Below, in pieces: positions 45,170 through 53,575 of a stretch of DNA of 64,000 nt (the first letter of the stretch is position 1; the number at the start of each line of letters is the position of its first letter). The stretch is from Streptomyces sp. NBC_01298 (GTDB lineage: Bacteria; Actinomycetota; Actinomycetes; Streptomycetales; Streptomycetaceae): NCBI RefSeq assembly GCF_035978755.1, contig NZ_CP108414.1:2976001-3040000 (forward strand), written 5' to 3'. The notes beneath the pieces are model-generated. The model saw only the letters and a program-made list of their open reading frames with translations. It ran no database searches and had not been told where the DNA came from. The position numbers were made by a program, and so were the translations under genes.

Positions 45170-45885
45170 TGGGTCCCCCTGGGGATCGTTGCGGTGCGGT
45201 CGGGGCTGCGCCCCGGAGTACAGGGGCTGCGGTTCGGGGCGGGGCCCCTAGTGTGGCTGGGGCGCGGCCCCGGATGTGGCTCGGGGTCACGCCTCGTCGT
45301 GCGGGTCGATGTGGGCCCCGGGCGTGACTCGGGGCAGCGCACCGGTGTTCGGGCCGGCCGCCTGGTGCGGAGTGGGGCCGGGCCCGGGATGCTGTACGGG
45401 GTCCGCCCCCAGGGGGCTGGGGACGGTACCGGATAGGTGCTCGATAGGTACCGGATGGGTACCGTACACGTTCCGTCCGGAGCCCCTGCCGCCGGATCCG
45501 GCCCCCTCGCCCCCTTGCGGGGCGGTATGTACCGACCTGGCCGGTACCCGCCCAAATCCGCCTCCCCTACGGGCCTTCCGAGCCCGGGCCGCGCCAACCC
45601 GGCCGTCCGGCGTTTGAGGACCGGGGTCCGGGCAAGACCGGGGAACGGGCGAAGGGCGGGGAACGGGCGAAGGGCGGGTAGGGGAACTCCGCCCCGCGCG
45701 GCGGAAGCCCAGCCGCCGGCCCGGCGCAGGACGCGGTGCGGGAGGCGGCCCGCGGCCGGTCCCCAAGCGGGGTCCGGGCCGCGGCCCGGGGTGGCCCCCG
45801 AAGCCGGGTCCGGAGGGTTCGGCACCGGAGCGGGCCGGGGGCTCCCCCGTAAAGCCGCGGACGGCGGACTGGCATCATCGGCGGT
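45170..45885. other. 716-base intergenic region between gmd and fcl
   Basis: No gene supported; both promoters must lie here. 45180-45420 is G/C-rich with recurring GGGGC blocks. 45424-45470 has several GGTACCGGAT-like units. 45549-45640 resembles a recurrent Streptomyces intergenic element (CCCAAATCCGCC ... CCGGCGTTTGAGGACCGGGG). 45640-45675 is a perfect tandem duplication. Confidence 0.6.
45640..45675. repeat. Perfect tandem duplication of 18 bases
   Basis: GGGGAACGGGCGAAGGGC at 45640-45657 and again at 45658-45675, upstream of fcl. Confidence 0.8.
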
Positions 45886-46887
45886 ATGACAAGTTCGCCG
45901 TTCCTGCCCCCGAACGCCCGCGTCTTCGTCGCCGGACACCGCGGCCTCGTGGGGTCCGCGGTCGTCCGCCGGCTCACCGCCGACGGGTACGAGGTGCTCA
46001 CCCGCGGCCGCGCCGACCTCGACCTGCGCGATGCCGCCGCGACCGCGGCGTACCTGAGGGACGTCCGGCCCGACGCCGTCGTCCTGGCCGCCGCCAAGGT
46101 CGGCGGGATCATGGCCAACAGCACGTTCCCGGTGCAGTTCCTGGAGGACAACCTCAGGATCCAGCTGAGCGTCGTCGCCGGGGCGCACGCCGCGGAGGTC
46201 GGCCGGCTGCTGTTCCTCGGCTCCTCCTGCATCTACCCCAAGCTGGCCCCGCAGCCCATCAGCGAGGACGCCCTGCTGACCGGCCCGCTGGAGCCGACGA
46301 ACGAGGCGTACGCGCTGGCGAAGATCGCCGGCATCGTCCAGGTCCAGTCGTACCGCAAGCAGTACGGGGCCTCGTACATCTCCGCCATGCCCACGAACCT
46401 CTACGGCCCGGGCGACAACTTCGACCTGGAGTCCTCGCACGTCCTGCCCGCCCTCATCCGGCGCTTCCACGAGGCCGCCGCCGAGGGCCGCGAGGAGGTC
46501 GCGCTGTGGGGTTCGGGCACGCCCCGGCGGGAGTTCCTGCACGTGGACGACCTGGCCGCCGCCTGCGCCGTGCTGCTGCGCGAGTACGACGGCGCCGAGC
46601 CGGTCAACATCGGCTGCGGCGAGGACCTGACCATCAAGGCCCTCGCGGAGACCGTCGCCGAGGTGACCGGCTTCCGGGGCAGGCTCGCCTGGGACACCTC
46701 CAAGCCCGACGGGACGCCCCGCAAGCTGCTGGACGTGACCCGGCTGCGCGGGCTCGGCTGGAAGCCCGCGATCCCGCTGCGCGAGGGCATCGCCTCCACG
46801 TACGCCTGGTGGCGCGAGCAGAGCGACGGACCGGGCAACGGACAGAGCACCGGCCAGAGCGACGGCCCGACGGGCACGCGGAGCTGA
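45886..46887 (+). CDS. fcl: GDP-L-fucose synthase
   Basis: A 333-residue epimerase/reductase making GDP-L-fucose from the Gmd product with NADPH. Rossmann motif VAGHRGLVGSAVVRRL; LGSSCIYPKLAPQP carries the catalytic Ser and Cys; NEAYALAKIAG is the YxxxK motif; PTNLYGPGDNFD follows. The last about 20 residues are a low-complexity Gly/Ser/Asp tail. Divergent partner is gmd, and the initiating transferase gene converges with only 24 bases between. Confidence 0.95.
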   Translation: MTSSPFLPPNARVFVAGHRGLVGSAVVRRLTADGYEVLTRGRADLDLRDAAATAAYLRDVRPDAVVLAAAKVGGIMANSTFPVQFLEDNLRIQLSVVAGAHAAEVGRLLFLGSSCIYPKLAPQPISEDALLTGPLEPTNEAYALAKIAGIVQVQSYRKQYGASYISAMPTNLYGPGDNFDLESSHVLPALIRRFHEAAAEGREEVALWGSGTPRREFLHVDDLAAACAVLLREYDGAEPVNIGCGEDLTIKALAETVAEVTGFRGRLAWDTSKPDGTPRKLLDVTRLRGLGWKPAIPLREGIASTYAWWREQSDGPGNGQSTGQSDGPTGTRS

Positions 46888-46911
46888 TCCCAAGCGAGGC
46901 GCCCCGGTGCC

Positions 46912-48387
46912 TCAGTACGCTCCGCGACCGTCGACGACGGCGCGGAGCGTGCGGCCCATGACGTCGACGTCACTGGTGAACGACCAGTTGTCCACGTACT
47001 GCAGGTCGAGCTGGATCGTTTCGTCCCACGAGAGGTCGGAGCGCCCGCTGATCTGCCACAGCCCGGTCATCCCCGGCCGCACCGCGAGCCGGCGCAGTTC
47101 GACCTCGTCGTACTCGGCCACCTCCTCCGGGAGCGGCGGCCGCGGGCCGACCAGGGACATGTTGCCCGCCACCACATTGATCAGCTGGGGCAGTTCGTCC
47201 ATGGACGTGCGGCGCAGCAGCCGGCCCACGCGGGTCACGCGCGGATCGCGGCGCATCTTGAACATGAGGCCGTCGTTCTCGTTGGCCCCGGACAGCTCGG
47301 CCTTGCGCGCATCGGCGTCCACGACCATCGTGCGGAACTTCCACATGACGAACGGGACCCCGTCGCGGCCTATGCGCCGCTGGCGGTAGAAGGCCGGTCC
47401 GCGCGAGCCGAAGCGGATGGCCAGGACCATCGCGAGGAAGGCCGGCGACAGCAGGACCAGTCCGAGCGCCGCGCCCGCCCGGTCCAGTACCGACTTCAGC
47501 AGGGGCTGCATGCCGCGGCTCACCGGGGGCGCCACCCGCAGTATGGCCAGGCCGCCCGCGGACAGGGTCTGCAGCCGCTTGACGGAGACCTCCACCAGGC
47601 CGGGGAAGACCGCCAGTTCGAGCCCGGCGTCGTGCAGGGCCCAGGAGATCCGCCGCAGCCGCTCTCCCGCCAGCTGCGCCCCCGGTGCGACGAGCACCAG
47701 GTCGGCACGGTGGGTGGCGACGGCGCCGAGCACGGCGGTGGAGTCCCCGTTCGGGGCCTGCGCCGTCGTGGAGCCGAGCCGCGCGGCCACGGGGACCCCG
47801 CTGTCGAGTCCGCCGGGACCCACCGGGACCACGCCGACCACCACGTACGGGTGGTCGGTGCGCGCGGCGAGGTGTCCTATGACGGACTCGGCGGCGGCGG
47901 GCTCGCCGACGACCAGCACCCGGCTCACCGCCTGGGCCTCGCGCCGGGCGGCGGAGAGGCGGCGGTAGGTCAGCTTGTGGCAGGCGACGGTGAGGAGCAG
48001 AGCGGGTACGAGGGCGCCGAGTGCGGACAGCCGGGGGGTGTTCTCCCCCGTGACCACGCGGGCCACGGCCAGTACGCCGATCAGAATCAGCCAGTCGTGT
48101 ACGACCGGCAGAACTCCCCGGGATTCGCCGAGCACGCGGCCCGCGTAGCGCCGGCGCACCAGCTGCACGCCGGTCCATGCCAGGGCCGCGCCGAGGGCGC
48201 AGAACAGCGGCCGGGCCTGCTGAGCGGCCCCGAAGACCAGGCCGACGGGGACTCCCGCGCCGATCAGGTCCGCAGCGACCGCGGCGGGCAGGTACCAACG
48301 GGCCTTGTCACCGAGGCCCCGCGCCGGCATGGCCGCCAACCGGGCAGCACCGGCCACTCTTTGCACAGGTATATGGACATGCCTCAT
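46912..48387 (-). CDS. Polyprenyl-phosphate sugar-1-phosphate transferase (exopolysaccharide initiation)
   Basis: A 491-residue membrane enzyme of the polyprenol-phosphate hexose-1-phosphate transferase family, which loads the first sugar onto undecaprenyl phosphate. The N-terminal half has four to five helices and a CoA-binding-like domain (SRVLVVGEPAAAESVIGHL). The C-terminal catalytic domain has the re-entrant helix (LGLVLLSPAFLAMVLAIRF), FYRQRRIGRDG, KFRTM, DELPQLINVVAGNMSLVGPRP and the PGMTGLWQ motif. ATG 48387 follows GGGGGG. It starts assembly of the polymer built by the surrounding genes. Confidence 0.93.
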   Translation of the reverse strand: MRHVHIPVQRVAGAARLAAMPARGLGDKARWYLPAAVAADLIGAGVPVGLVFGAAQQARPLFCALGAALAWTGVQLVRRRYAGRVLGESRGVLPVVHDWLILIGVLAVARVVTGENTPRLSALGALVPALLLTVACHKLTYRRLSAARREAQAVSRVLVVGEPAAAESVIGHLAARTDHPYVVVGVVPVGPGGLDSGVPVAARLGSTTAQAPNGDSTAVLGAVATHRADLVLVAPGAQLAGERLRRISWALHDAGLELAVFPGLVEVSVKRLQTLSAGGLAILRVAPPVSRGMQPLLKSVLDRAGAALGLVLLSPAFLAMVLAIRFGSRGPAFYRQRRIGRDGVPFVMWKFRTMVVDADARKAELSGANENDGLMFKMRRDPRVTRVGRLLRRTSMDELPQLINVVAGNMSLVGPRPPLPEEVAEYDEVELRRLAVRPGMTGLWQISGRSDLSWDETIQLDLQYVDNWSFTSDVDVMGRTLRAVVDGRGAY

Positions 48388-48822
48388 GGGCCCCCCTGGC
48401 ACGTGGTCTTTCAGACGGTGGCGCGAGTCCCCGGCTTCCCCAGGCAGCGGACATCAGACGCACCGGGAAACAGTACGACAAACGCCCGTACGTTAAATGC
48501 CGTTTCCGGGAACCGGACATCTTGTTGCCCAAGCGTTAGCGGTCGGCGGTCCGCATTCCACCCCCGGACGCCCCCGGACGCCCCCCGGGCGCCCCCGGGG
48601 GCTTGCGGGCGCCCCCCGGGACGGCCCCCCTCTCATTCCAAAGTGAATGTTCCGCATACCGGATACGTCTCTTCGGACAACGAACGATTTCAGGCCAACC
48701 TTTTGACGCGGCCCTGACATCACGGCGCTCAAGTGGCACTCTTCGACCGTTCTTCGCACCAGCCCGATCTGCCCGGAGGCCCACCCAGCCATCCGGAACC
48801 CCCCTTGCAGAAGGAGTCTGCG
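48388..48822. other. 435-base divergent intergenic region
   Basis: Separates the initiating transferase from the M4 protease gene. 48549-48625 is almost pure G/C with CCCCCGGGCGCCCCCGGGGG-type self-complementary runs that should fold tightly. 48628-48715 is AT-richer and probably holds the protease promoter. No gene seen. Confidence 0.55.
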
Positions 48823-51093
48823 TTGAGTCCCACCCCCCAGCGGCGTGCCACCACGGCCGGCGCGCTTGTTGCCGCGGCCGCTCTCCTCGCCGTAGGCATC
48901 CAGACCGGAACCGCCACCGCCGACGCCACCGCGTCGAAGGCCGCTTCGGTCGCCCAGGTCAACCCGGGCGCGGAAAACCGCGCACTCAGCGCTTCGGAGC
49001 GTGCGACGCTCCTGGCCGAGGCCAACTCCACCTCCGCGCAGGCGGCCAAGGCCCTCGGCCTCGCCGGCACGGAGAAGCTCATCGTCCGCGACGTGGTCAA
49101 GGACGCGGACGGCACCACGCACACCACGTACGAGCGCACCTACAACGGCATACCGGTGCTCGGCGGTGACCTGACCGTCCACGCCAAGGGCGGCGTCACC
49201 AAGAGCGTCACCAAGGCCACCAACGCCGACATCAAGGTCGCGGACACCACCGCCACCGTCACCCCGGCCTCGGCCGACGCCGCGGCGGTCTCCTCCGCCA
49301 ACGCGGCGGGCTCCAAGGACGCCAAGGCGTCCAAGGGCGCCCGCAAGGTGATCTGGGCCGCCGACGGCGTCCCGGTCCTCGCCTTCGAGACGGTCGTCGG
49401 CGGAGTCCAGCACGACGGCACGCCGAGCGAACTGCACGTGATCAGCAACGCCAAGACCGGCGCGAAGATCACCCAGTGGCAGGCCATCGAGACCGGCACC
49501 GGCAACACCATGTACAGCGGTCAGGTCACCCTGGGCACCTCCCCCTCGGGCAGCAACTTCACGCTGACCGACGCCGGGCGCGGCAGCCACAAGACCTACG
49601 ACCTCAACGGTGGCACCGGCAGCGGCACGGGCACCCTCTTCTCCGGCCCGGACGACATCTGGGGCACCGGCGCCGCCTCCAGCCGGGAGACCGCGGGCGC
49701 GGACGCGCACTACGGCGCCCAGCTGACGTGGGACTACTACAAGAACGTGCACGGCCGCAACGGCCTGCGCAACGACGGCGTGGCCCCGTACAGCCGGGTC
49801 CACTACGGCAGCGCGTACGTCAACGCGTTCTGGAGCGACTCCTGCTTCTGCATGACCTACGGCGACGGCACCAGCAACACGCACCCGCTGACGTCGATCG
49901 ACGTGGCCGCGCACGAGATGACCCACGGTCTGACCTCGGTCACCGGCAACATGACCTACTCGGGCGAGTCCGGCGGCCTGAACGAGGCGACCTCCGACAT
50001 CTTCGCGGCGGCCGTCGAGTTCAACGCCAACAACCCGCAGGACGTCGGCGACTACCTGGTCGGCGAGAAGATCGACATCAACGGCGACGGCACGCCGCTG
50101 CGCTACATGGACAAGCCGAGCAAGGACGGCGGCTCCAAGGACGCCTGGTACTCGGGCATCGGATCCATCGACGTCCACTACTCCTCGGGTCCGGCCAACC
50201 ACTGGTACTACCTGGCCTCCGAGGGCTCCGGCGCCAAGGTCGTCAACGGGGTCAGCTACAACTCGCCGACCTCCGACGGCCTGCCGGTCACCGCGATCGG
50301 CCGCGACGCCGCCTCGAAGATCTGGTTCCGCGCGCTGACGGTGGGCTACTTCAAGTCGACCACCAACTACGCCGACGCCCGCGTCCAGACGCTGAAGGCC
50401 GCGGCGGACCTCTACGGCCTGGGCTCGACCACCTACAACAACGCGGCCAACGCGTGGGCGGCCATCAACGTCGGTCCCCGCATCGTCGCCGGTGTCTCGG
50501 TCACCAACCCCGGTAACCAGAACACCGTCACGGGCAGCGCCGCCAGCCTCCAGATCCAGGCCAGCAGCACCAACGCCGGCGCCCTGAGCTACGCGGCGAC
50601 CGGTCTGCCGACCGGTCTGTCGATCAACTCCTCGACCGGCCTGATCTCCGGGACCGCCTCCACCGCCGGTACGTACAACACGACGGTCACGGTGACGGAC
50701 TCGGCGAGCCAGACCGGTACGGCGTCCTTCGTCTGGACCGTCGGTACCTCGCAGCAGACGGTGTTCGAGAACACCACCGACTACGCGATCGCCGACAACG
50801 CGACGGTCGACTCCCCGCTCACCGTGAACCGCACGGGCAACGCCCCGAGCACGCTCAAGGTGGACGTGAACATCCTGCACACGTACATCGGTGACCTGAA
50901 GGTCGACCTCGTCGCCCCCGACGGCACCCTGTACAACCTGCACAACCGCACCGGCGGCAGCGCGGACAACATCATCAAGTCCGTCACGGTCAACGCCTCC
51001 TCCGAGGTCGCCCAGGGCGTCTGGAAGCTCCGGGTCAACGACAACGCGAACCTCGACACCGGCAAGATCGACAGCTGGAAGCTCACCTTCTGA
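48823..51093 (+). CDS. Secreted M4 (thermolysin-family) metalloprotease
   Basis: A 756-residue zinc protease. TTG 48823 is the start: AAGGAG lies six bases upstream, and a signal peptide (TTAGALVAAAALLAVGIQTGTATA) follows at once. The FTP/PepSY propeptide (about 50-230) is followed by the catalytic domain with H364-E365-M-T-H368 and, 20 residues on, Glu388 in GGLNEATSD, the spacing of thermolysin. DVHYSSGPANHW is the conserved His-containing active-site segment. C-terminal modules are an Ig-like He_PIG domain (about 565-640) and a P/proprotein-convertase-type beta domain (about 650-756). It degrades extracellular protein after self-processing. Confidence 0.94.
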   Translation: MSPTPQRRATTAGALVAAAALLAVGIQTGTATADATASKAASVAQVNPGAENRALSASERATLLAEANSTSAQAAKALGLAGTEKLIVRDVVKDADGTTHTTYERTYNGIPVLGGDLTVHAKGGVTKSVTKATNADIKVADTTATVTPASADAAAVSSANAAGSKDAKASKGARKVIWAADGVPVLAFETVVGGVQHDGTPSELHVISNAKTGAKITQWQAIETGTGNTMYSGQVTLGTSPSGSNFTLTDAGRGSHKTYDLNGGTGSGTGTLFSGPDDIWGTGAASSRETAGADAHYGAQLTWDYYKNVHGRNGLRNDGVAPYSRVHYGSAYVNAFWSDSCFCMTYGDGTSNTHPLTSIDVAAHEMTHGLTSVTGNMTYSGESGGLNEATSDIFAAAVEFNANNPQDVGDYLVGEKIDINGDGTPLRYMDKPSKDGGSKDAWYSGIGSIDVHYSSGPANHWYYLASEGSGAKVVNGVSYNSPTSDGLPVTAIGRDAASKIWFRALTVGYFKSTTNYADARVQTLKAAADLYGLGSTTYNNAANAWAAINVGPRIVAGVSVTNPGNQNTVTGSAASLQIQASSTNAGALSYAATGLPTGLSINSSTGLISGTASTAGTYNTTVTVTDSASQTGTASFVWTVGTSQQTVFENTTDYAIADNATVDSPLTVNRTGNAPSTLKVDVNILHTYIGDLKVDLVAPDGTLYNLHNRTGGSADNIIKSVTVNASSEVAQGVWKLRVNDNANLDTGKIDSWKLTF

Positions 51094-51140
51094 CCCCCAC
51101 CGGGGCCGCGGGTGAACCAGAGCTGATCCGCTAGACCACG

Positions 51141-51174
51141 GGGCCGCCCGGGAGAAGACCTCCCCGGGCGGCCC
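51141..51174 (+). terminator. Perfect 12-bp hairpin after the M4 protease gene
   Basis: Arms GGGCCGCCCGGG (51141-51152) and its complement (51163-51174), ten-base loop, followed by TGTTCC. Lies 48 bases past the stop. Confidence 0.82.
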
Positions 51175-51272
51175 TGTTCCATTGGCCCCGGCCCGAGAGG
51201 GTCCGGCGCCCCTGAGGGCCGGGACCTTCGGCGCCGTCCGGTGGGCGGCCGCGGGGTCATAGTGGAATTCAG

Positions 51273-51296
51273 CGAACCTACGGAACCGTAGGTTCG
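51273..51296. promoter_or_regulatory. Perfect 24-bp operator-like palindrome
   Basis: Arms CGAACCTACGG (51273-51283) and CCGTAGGTTCG (51286-51296) around AA, 23 bases before the nitronate-monooxygenase start and overlapping the likely promoter. The symmetry and length fit a TetR-type dimer site. The regulator is not adjacent. Confidence 0.7.
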
Positions 51297-51318
51297 GGTG
51301 ATTCCGAGGACGTGACCC

Positions 51319-52779
51319 ATGCCGCAGACCCCCACGAACGCCCCCGCCGCGCAGCACCCCTGGCTCATCCAGGGCGGCATGGGCGTCGGCGTCTCCGGCT
51401 GGCGGCTGGCCCGGGCCGTCTCCGGCGAGGGCCAGCTGGGCGTGGTCTCGGGCACGGCCCTGGACGTCGTACTGGCCCGCGTGCTGCAGACCGGAGACCC
51501 CGGCGGCCACGCCCGCCGGGCCCTGGCGGCCTTCCCGCTGCCGGAGCTGGCCCAGTCCGCCCTCGACCTCTACTTCCGCGAGGAGGGCCTCGCGGACGGC
51601 GTGGCGATGCGCACCACCCCGCGACTGCGGGCGACGGGCGGATCGCAGGCCGAGATCCTCACCGTCCTCGGCAACTTCGTCGAGGTCTGGCTCGCCAAGG
51701 AGGGACATGACGGTGTCATCGGCATCAACTACCTGGAGAAGATCCAGCTCGCCACGGCCCCCGCGATGTTCGGCGCGATCCTGGCAGGCGTCGACTACGT
51801 GCTCGTGGGCGCGGGAGTCCCCGGTCAGATCCCTGCCCTCGCCTCGAGGCTGGCGCGCTACGAACGCTGCGTGAGCAAGATCCACGTCGAGGGGGACGAG
51901 GAGGAGCTCGAGCACCTCTTCGACCCCGCGGCCCTGCTCGCCGGGCACCTGCCCGGCCCGCTGCGCCGCCCCCACGTGCTGGCCATCGTCTCGCTCCCGG
52001 TCCTGGCCACCTACCTGGCCCGGGACGAGATCACCCGGCCCGACGGCTTCGTGATCGAGACCAGCCAGGCCGGCGGCCACAGCGCCCCGCCGCGCGGGCC
52101 GATGAAGCTCGACGAGGACGGCGAACCGGTCTACGGCCCGCGCGACAACCCCGACCTGGCCAAGATGGCGGCGCTCGGGCTGCCGTTCTGGCTCGCCGGC
52201 GGCCAGGCCAGCCCCGAGGCCGTGGCCGGGGCGCTCGCCGAGGGCGCGACCGGGGTCCAGATCGGCAGCGCCTTCGCCCTGTGCGAGGAGTCGGGCATGG
52301 CCCGCCACCTGCGCGAGGAACTGCTGGAGCGGGCCCACGCGGGCACCCTCTCGGTCCGCAACGACCCCGAGGCCTCCCCGACTTCCTTCCCGTTCAAGGT
52401 GGCGGACCTGCCGGGGACGGTCTCCGAGCCGGAGGTGTCCGAGGCCCGGCGCCGGGTCTGCGACCTCGGCTTCCTGCGCACTCCCGTACGGGGTCCGCGC
52501 GGCCTGGCCTACCGGTGTGCGGCCGAGCCGGTGGCCGCGTACGTCCGCAAGGGCGGCCAGGCCTCCGACACCAAGGGCCGCCAGTGCCTGTGCAACGGGC
52601 TGCTGGCCACGATCGGGCTGGCCCAGCGGCGGCCGCACGGCCGGGTGGAGCCCCCGCTGGTGACGATCGGCAAGGACCTGTCCTTCCTCCCGGAGCTCGC
52701 CCCGAACGCCGAGCCGTACGCGGCCGCGGACGTGGTGCGGTGGCTCGCGGCGGGCGCGGAGCAGCCCGCCGGCCGCTGA
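51319..52779 (+). CDS. Nitronate monooxygenase-like FMN enzyme (long form)
   Basis: A 486-residue FMN-dependent TIM-barrel enzyme of the nitronate monooxygenase/2-nitropropane dioxygenase family. Family motifs are LIQGGMGVGVSG (FMN phosphate/Met-Gly region), VLVGAGVPGQIP, ETSQAGGHSAPP with the catalytic His, WLAGGQASPEAV and GATGVQIGSAFALCEESG. It exceeds the usual 320-360 residues: a C-terminal region of about 130 residues (FKVADLPGT to the end) with a Cys pair in GRQCLCNGLLATIG is an extension. This longer form also resembles PfaD-like enoyl reductases, so the natural substrate is uncertain. A perfect palindrome covers its promoter. Confidence 0.85.
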   Translation: MPQTPTNAPAAQHPWLIQGGMGVGVSGWRLARAVSGEGQLGVVSGTALDVVLARVLQTGDPGGHARRALAAFPLPELAQSALDLYFREEGLADGVAMRTTPRLRATGGSQAEILTVLGNFVEVWLAKEGHDGVIGINYLEKIQLATAPAMFGAILAGVDYVLVGAGVPGQIPALASRLARYERCVSKIHVEGDEEELEHLFDPAALLAGHLPGPLRRPHVLAIVSLPVLATYLARDEITRPDGFVIETSQAGGHSAPPRGPMKLDEDGEPVYGPRDNPDLAKMAALGLPFWLAGGQASPEAVAGALAEGATGVQIGSAFALCEESGMARHLREELLERAHAGTLSVRNDPEASPTSFPFKVADLPGTVSEPEVSEARRRVCDLGFLRTPVRGPRGLAYRCAAEPVAAYVRKGGQASDTKGRQCLCNGLLATIGLAQRRPHGRVEPPLVTIGKDLSFLPELAPNAEPYAAADVVRWLAAGAEQPAGR

Positions 52780-52791
52780 GACCCCGAGGCA

Positions 52792-52832
52792 CGTGAAGGG
52801 CCCGGCTCCCCTGGGGAGCCGGGCCCTTCACG
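52792..52832. terminator. Very long perfect hairpin between convergent genes
   Basis: A 20-base arm at 52792-52811 pairs exactly with 52813-52832 around the CCCCTGGGG apex. It starts 13 bases after one stop and ends 16 bases before the other, so it serves both strands. Confidence 0.9.
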
Positions 52833-52847
52833 CGCGGCGGTCGCGGA

Positions 52848-53366
52848 TCAGCCGATGGAGCGGAAGACCGAGTCGAGGATGGCCGAGGTCCCGTCGGCCG
52901 GTGCGGCGGCGGCGCGTCCGCCCATGCCGCGGTCCTCGTCGTCGCGCCAGTCGTCACGGCGGTCGTCGTCGTGCCGTCCGTCGTGGCGGCCGTGGTGGTC
53001 CCAGTCGTCGGTCGGCTTGAAGTAGACCGAGCGGACCTCCAGGTCGTCCGCCCGCTCGCCCGGCTCCAGCGTCTCCACGGGGTGGCCGCCGCAGGAGCGG
53101 TCCTCGAACAGCACCGCCAGCGAGTCCGTGTCGTTGCGCACCCAGAAGGCCGGGTGGTTCCGGGAGGCGTTCGTCAGCTGGTAGCAGGTGTCGTTGTCGG
53201 CGGGCTCGATCCGGCCGTGCCGCGTGTCACCGTCGTCGCTGTACCGGTAGTGCAGCGTGCCGAGGTCCTCACGGTCGTCGTGGTCGTTGGCGTACGACAG
53301 TCCGGCGGTCGGCAGGACGAGCGCGAGGGCGCCCGTGAGCGCGATGGCGGTGGTGCGAAGACGCAT
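52848..53366 (-). CDS. Secreted His/Asp-rich small protein
   Basis: A 172-residue exported protein. Signal peptide MRLRTTAIALTGALALVLPTAGLSYA. The folded part (about 35-118) has two Cys and a beta-inhibitor/beta-gamma-crystallin-like look (CYQLTNASRNHPAFWVRNDTD, LAVLFEDRSCGG). It is followed by a very acidic/His-rich stretch (WDHHGRHDGRHDDDRRDDW) and a hydrophobic end (AILDSVFRSIG). The His/Asp cluster could bind metal; that is inference. ATG 53366; longer upstream frame lacks support. Confidence 0.78.
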   Translation of the reverse strand: MRLRTTAIALTGALALVLPTAGLSYANDHDDREDLGTLHYRYSDDGDTRHGRIEPADNDTCYQLTNASRNHPAFWVRNDTDSLAVLFEDRSCGGHPVETLEPGERADDLEVRSVYFKPTDDWDHHGRHDGRHDDDRRDDWRDDEDRGMGGRAAAAPADGTSAILDSVFRSIG

Positions 53367-53575
53367 GGGAAGTCCGTTCCTCGGGTTCCTCGGGTTCCTC
53401 GGATGCCAGGTCCGGTGGCATCCGCGGGCAGCGTAGGAGCGGACCGGCCCGATGAAACGATTCGGCACGGCAGCCCGTTCGAAGGTTCACCCTCCCGGTC
53501 CCTTCCGGCACCGCACGCGCGTCCGCCCCGGATCCGCGTGGGATCCGGAGCGGACGAGGAGGCCCGACGGGCGAC

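Noticed and set aside
48493..52638. A 1381-codon minus-strand frame
   Set aside because: Antisense to the M4 protease and nitronate-monooxygenase-like genes, which both have clear motifs; composition is typical of a shadow.
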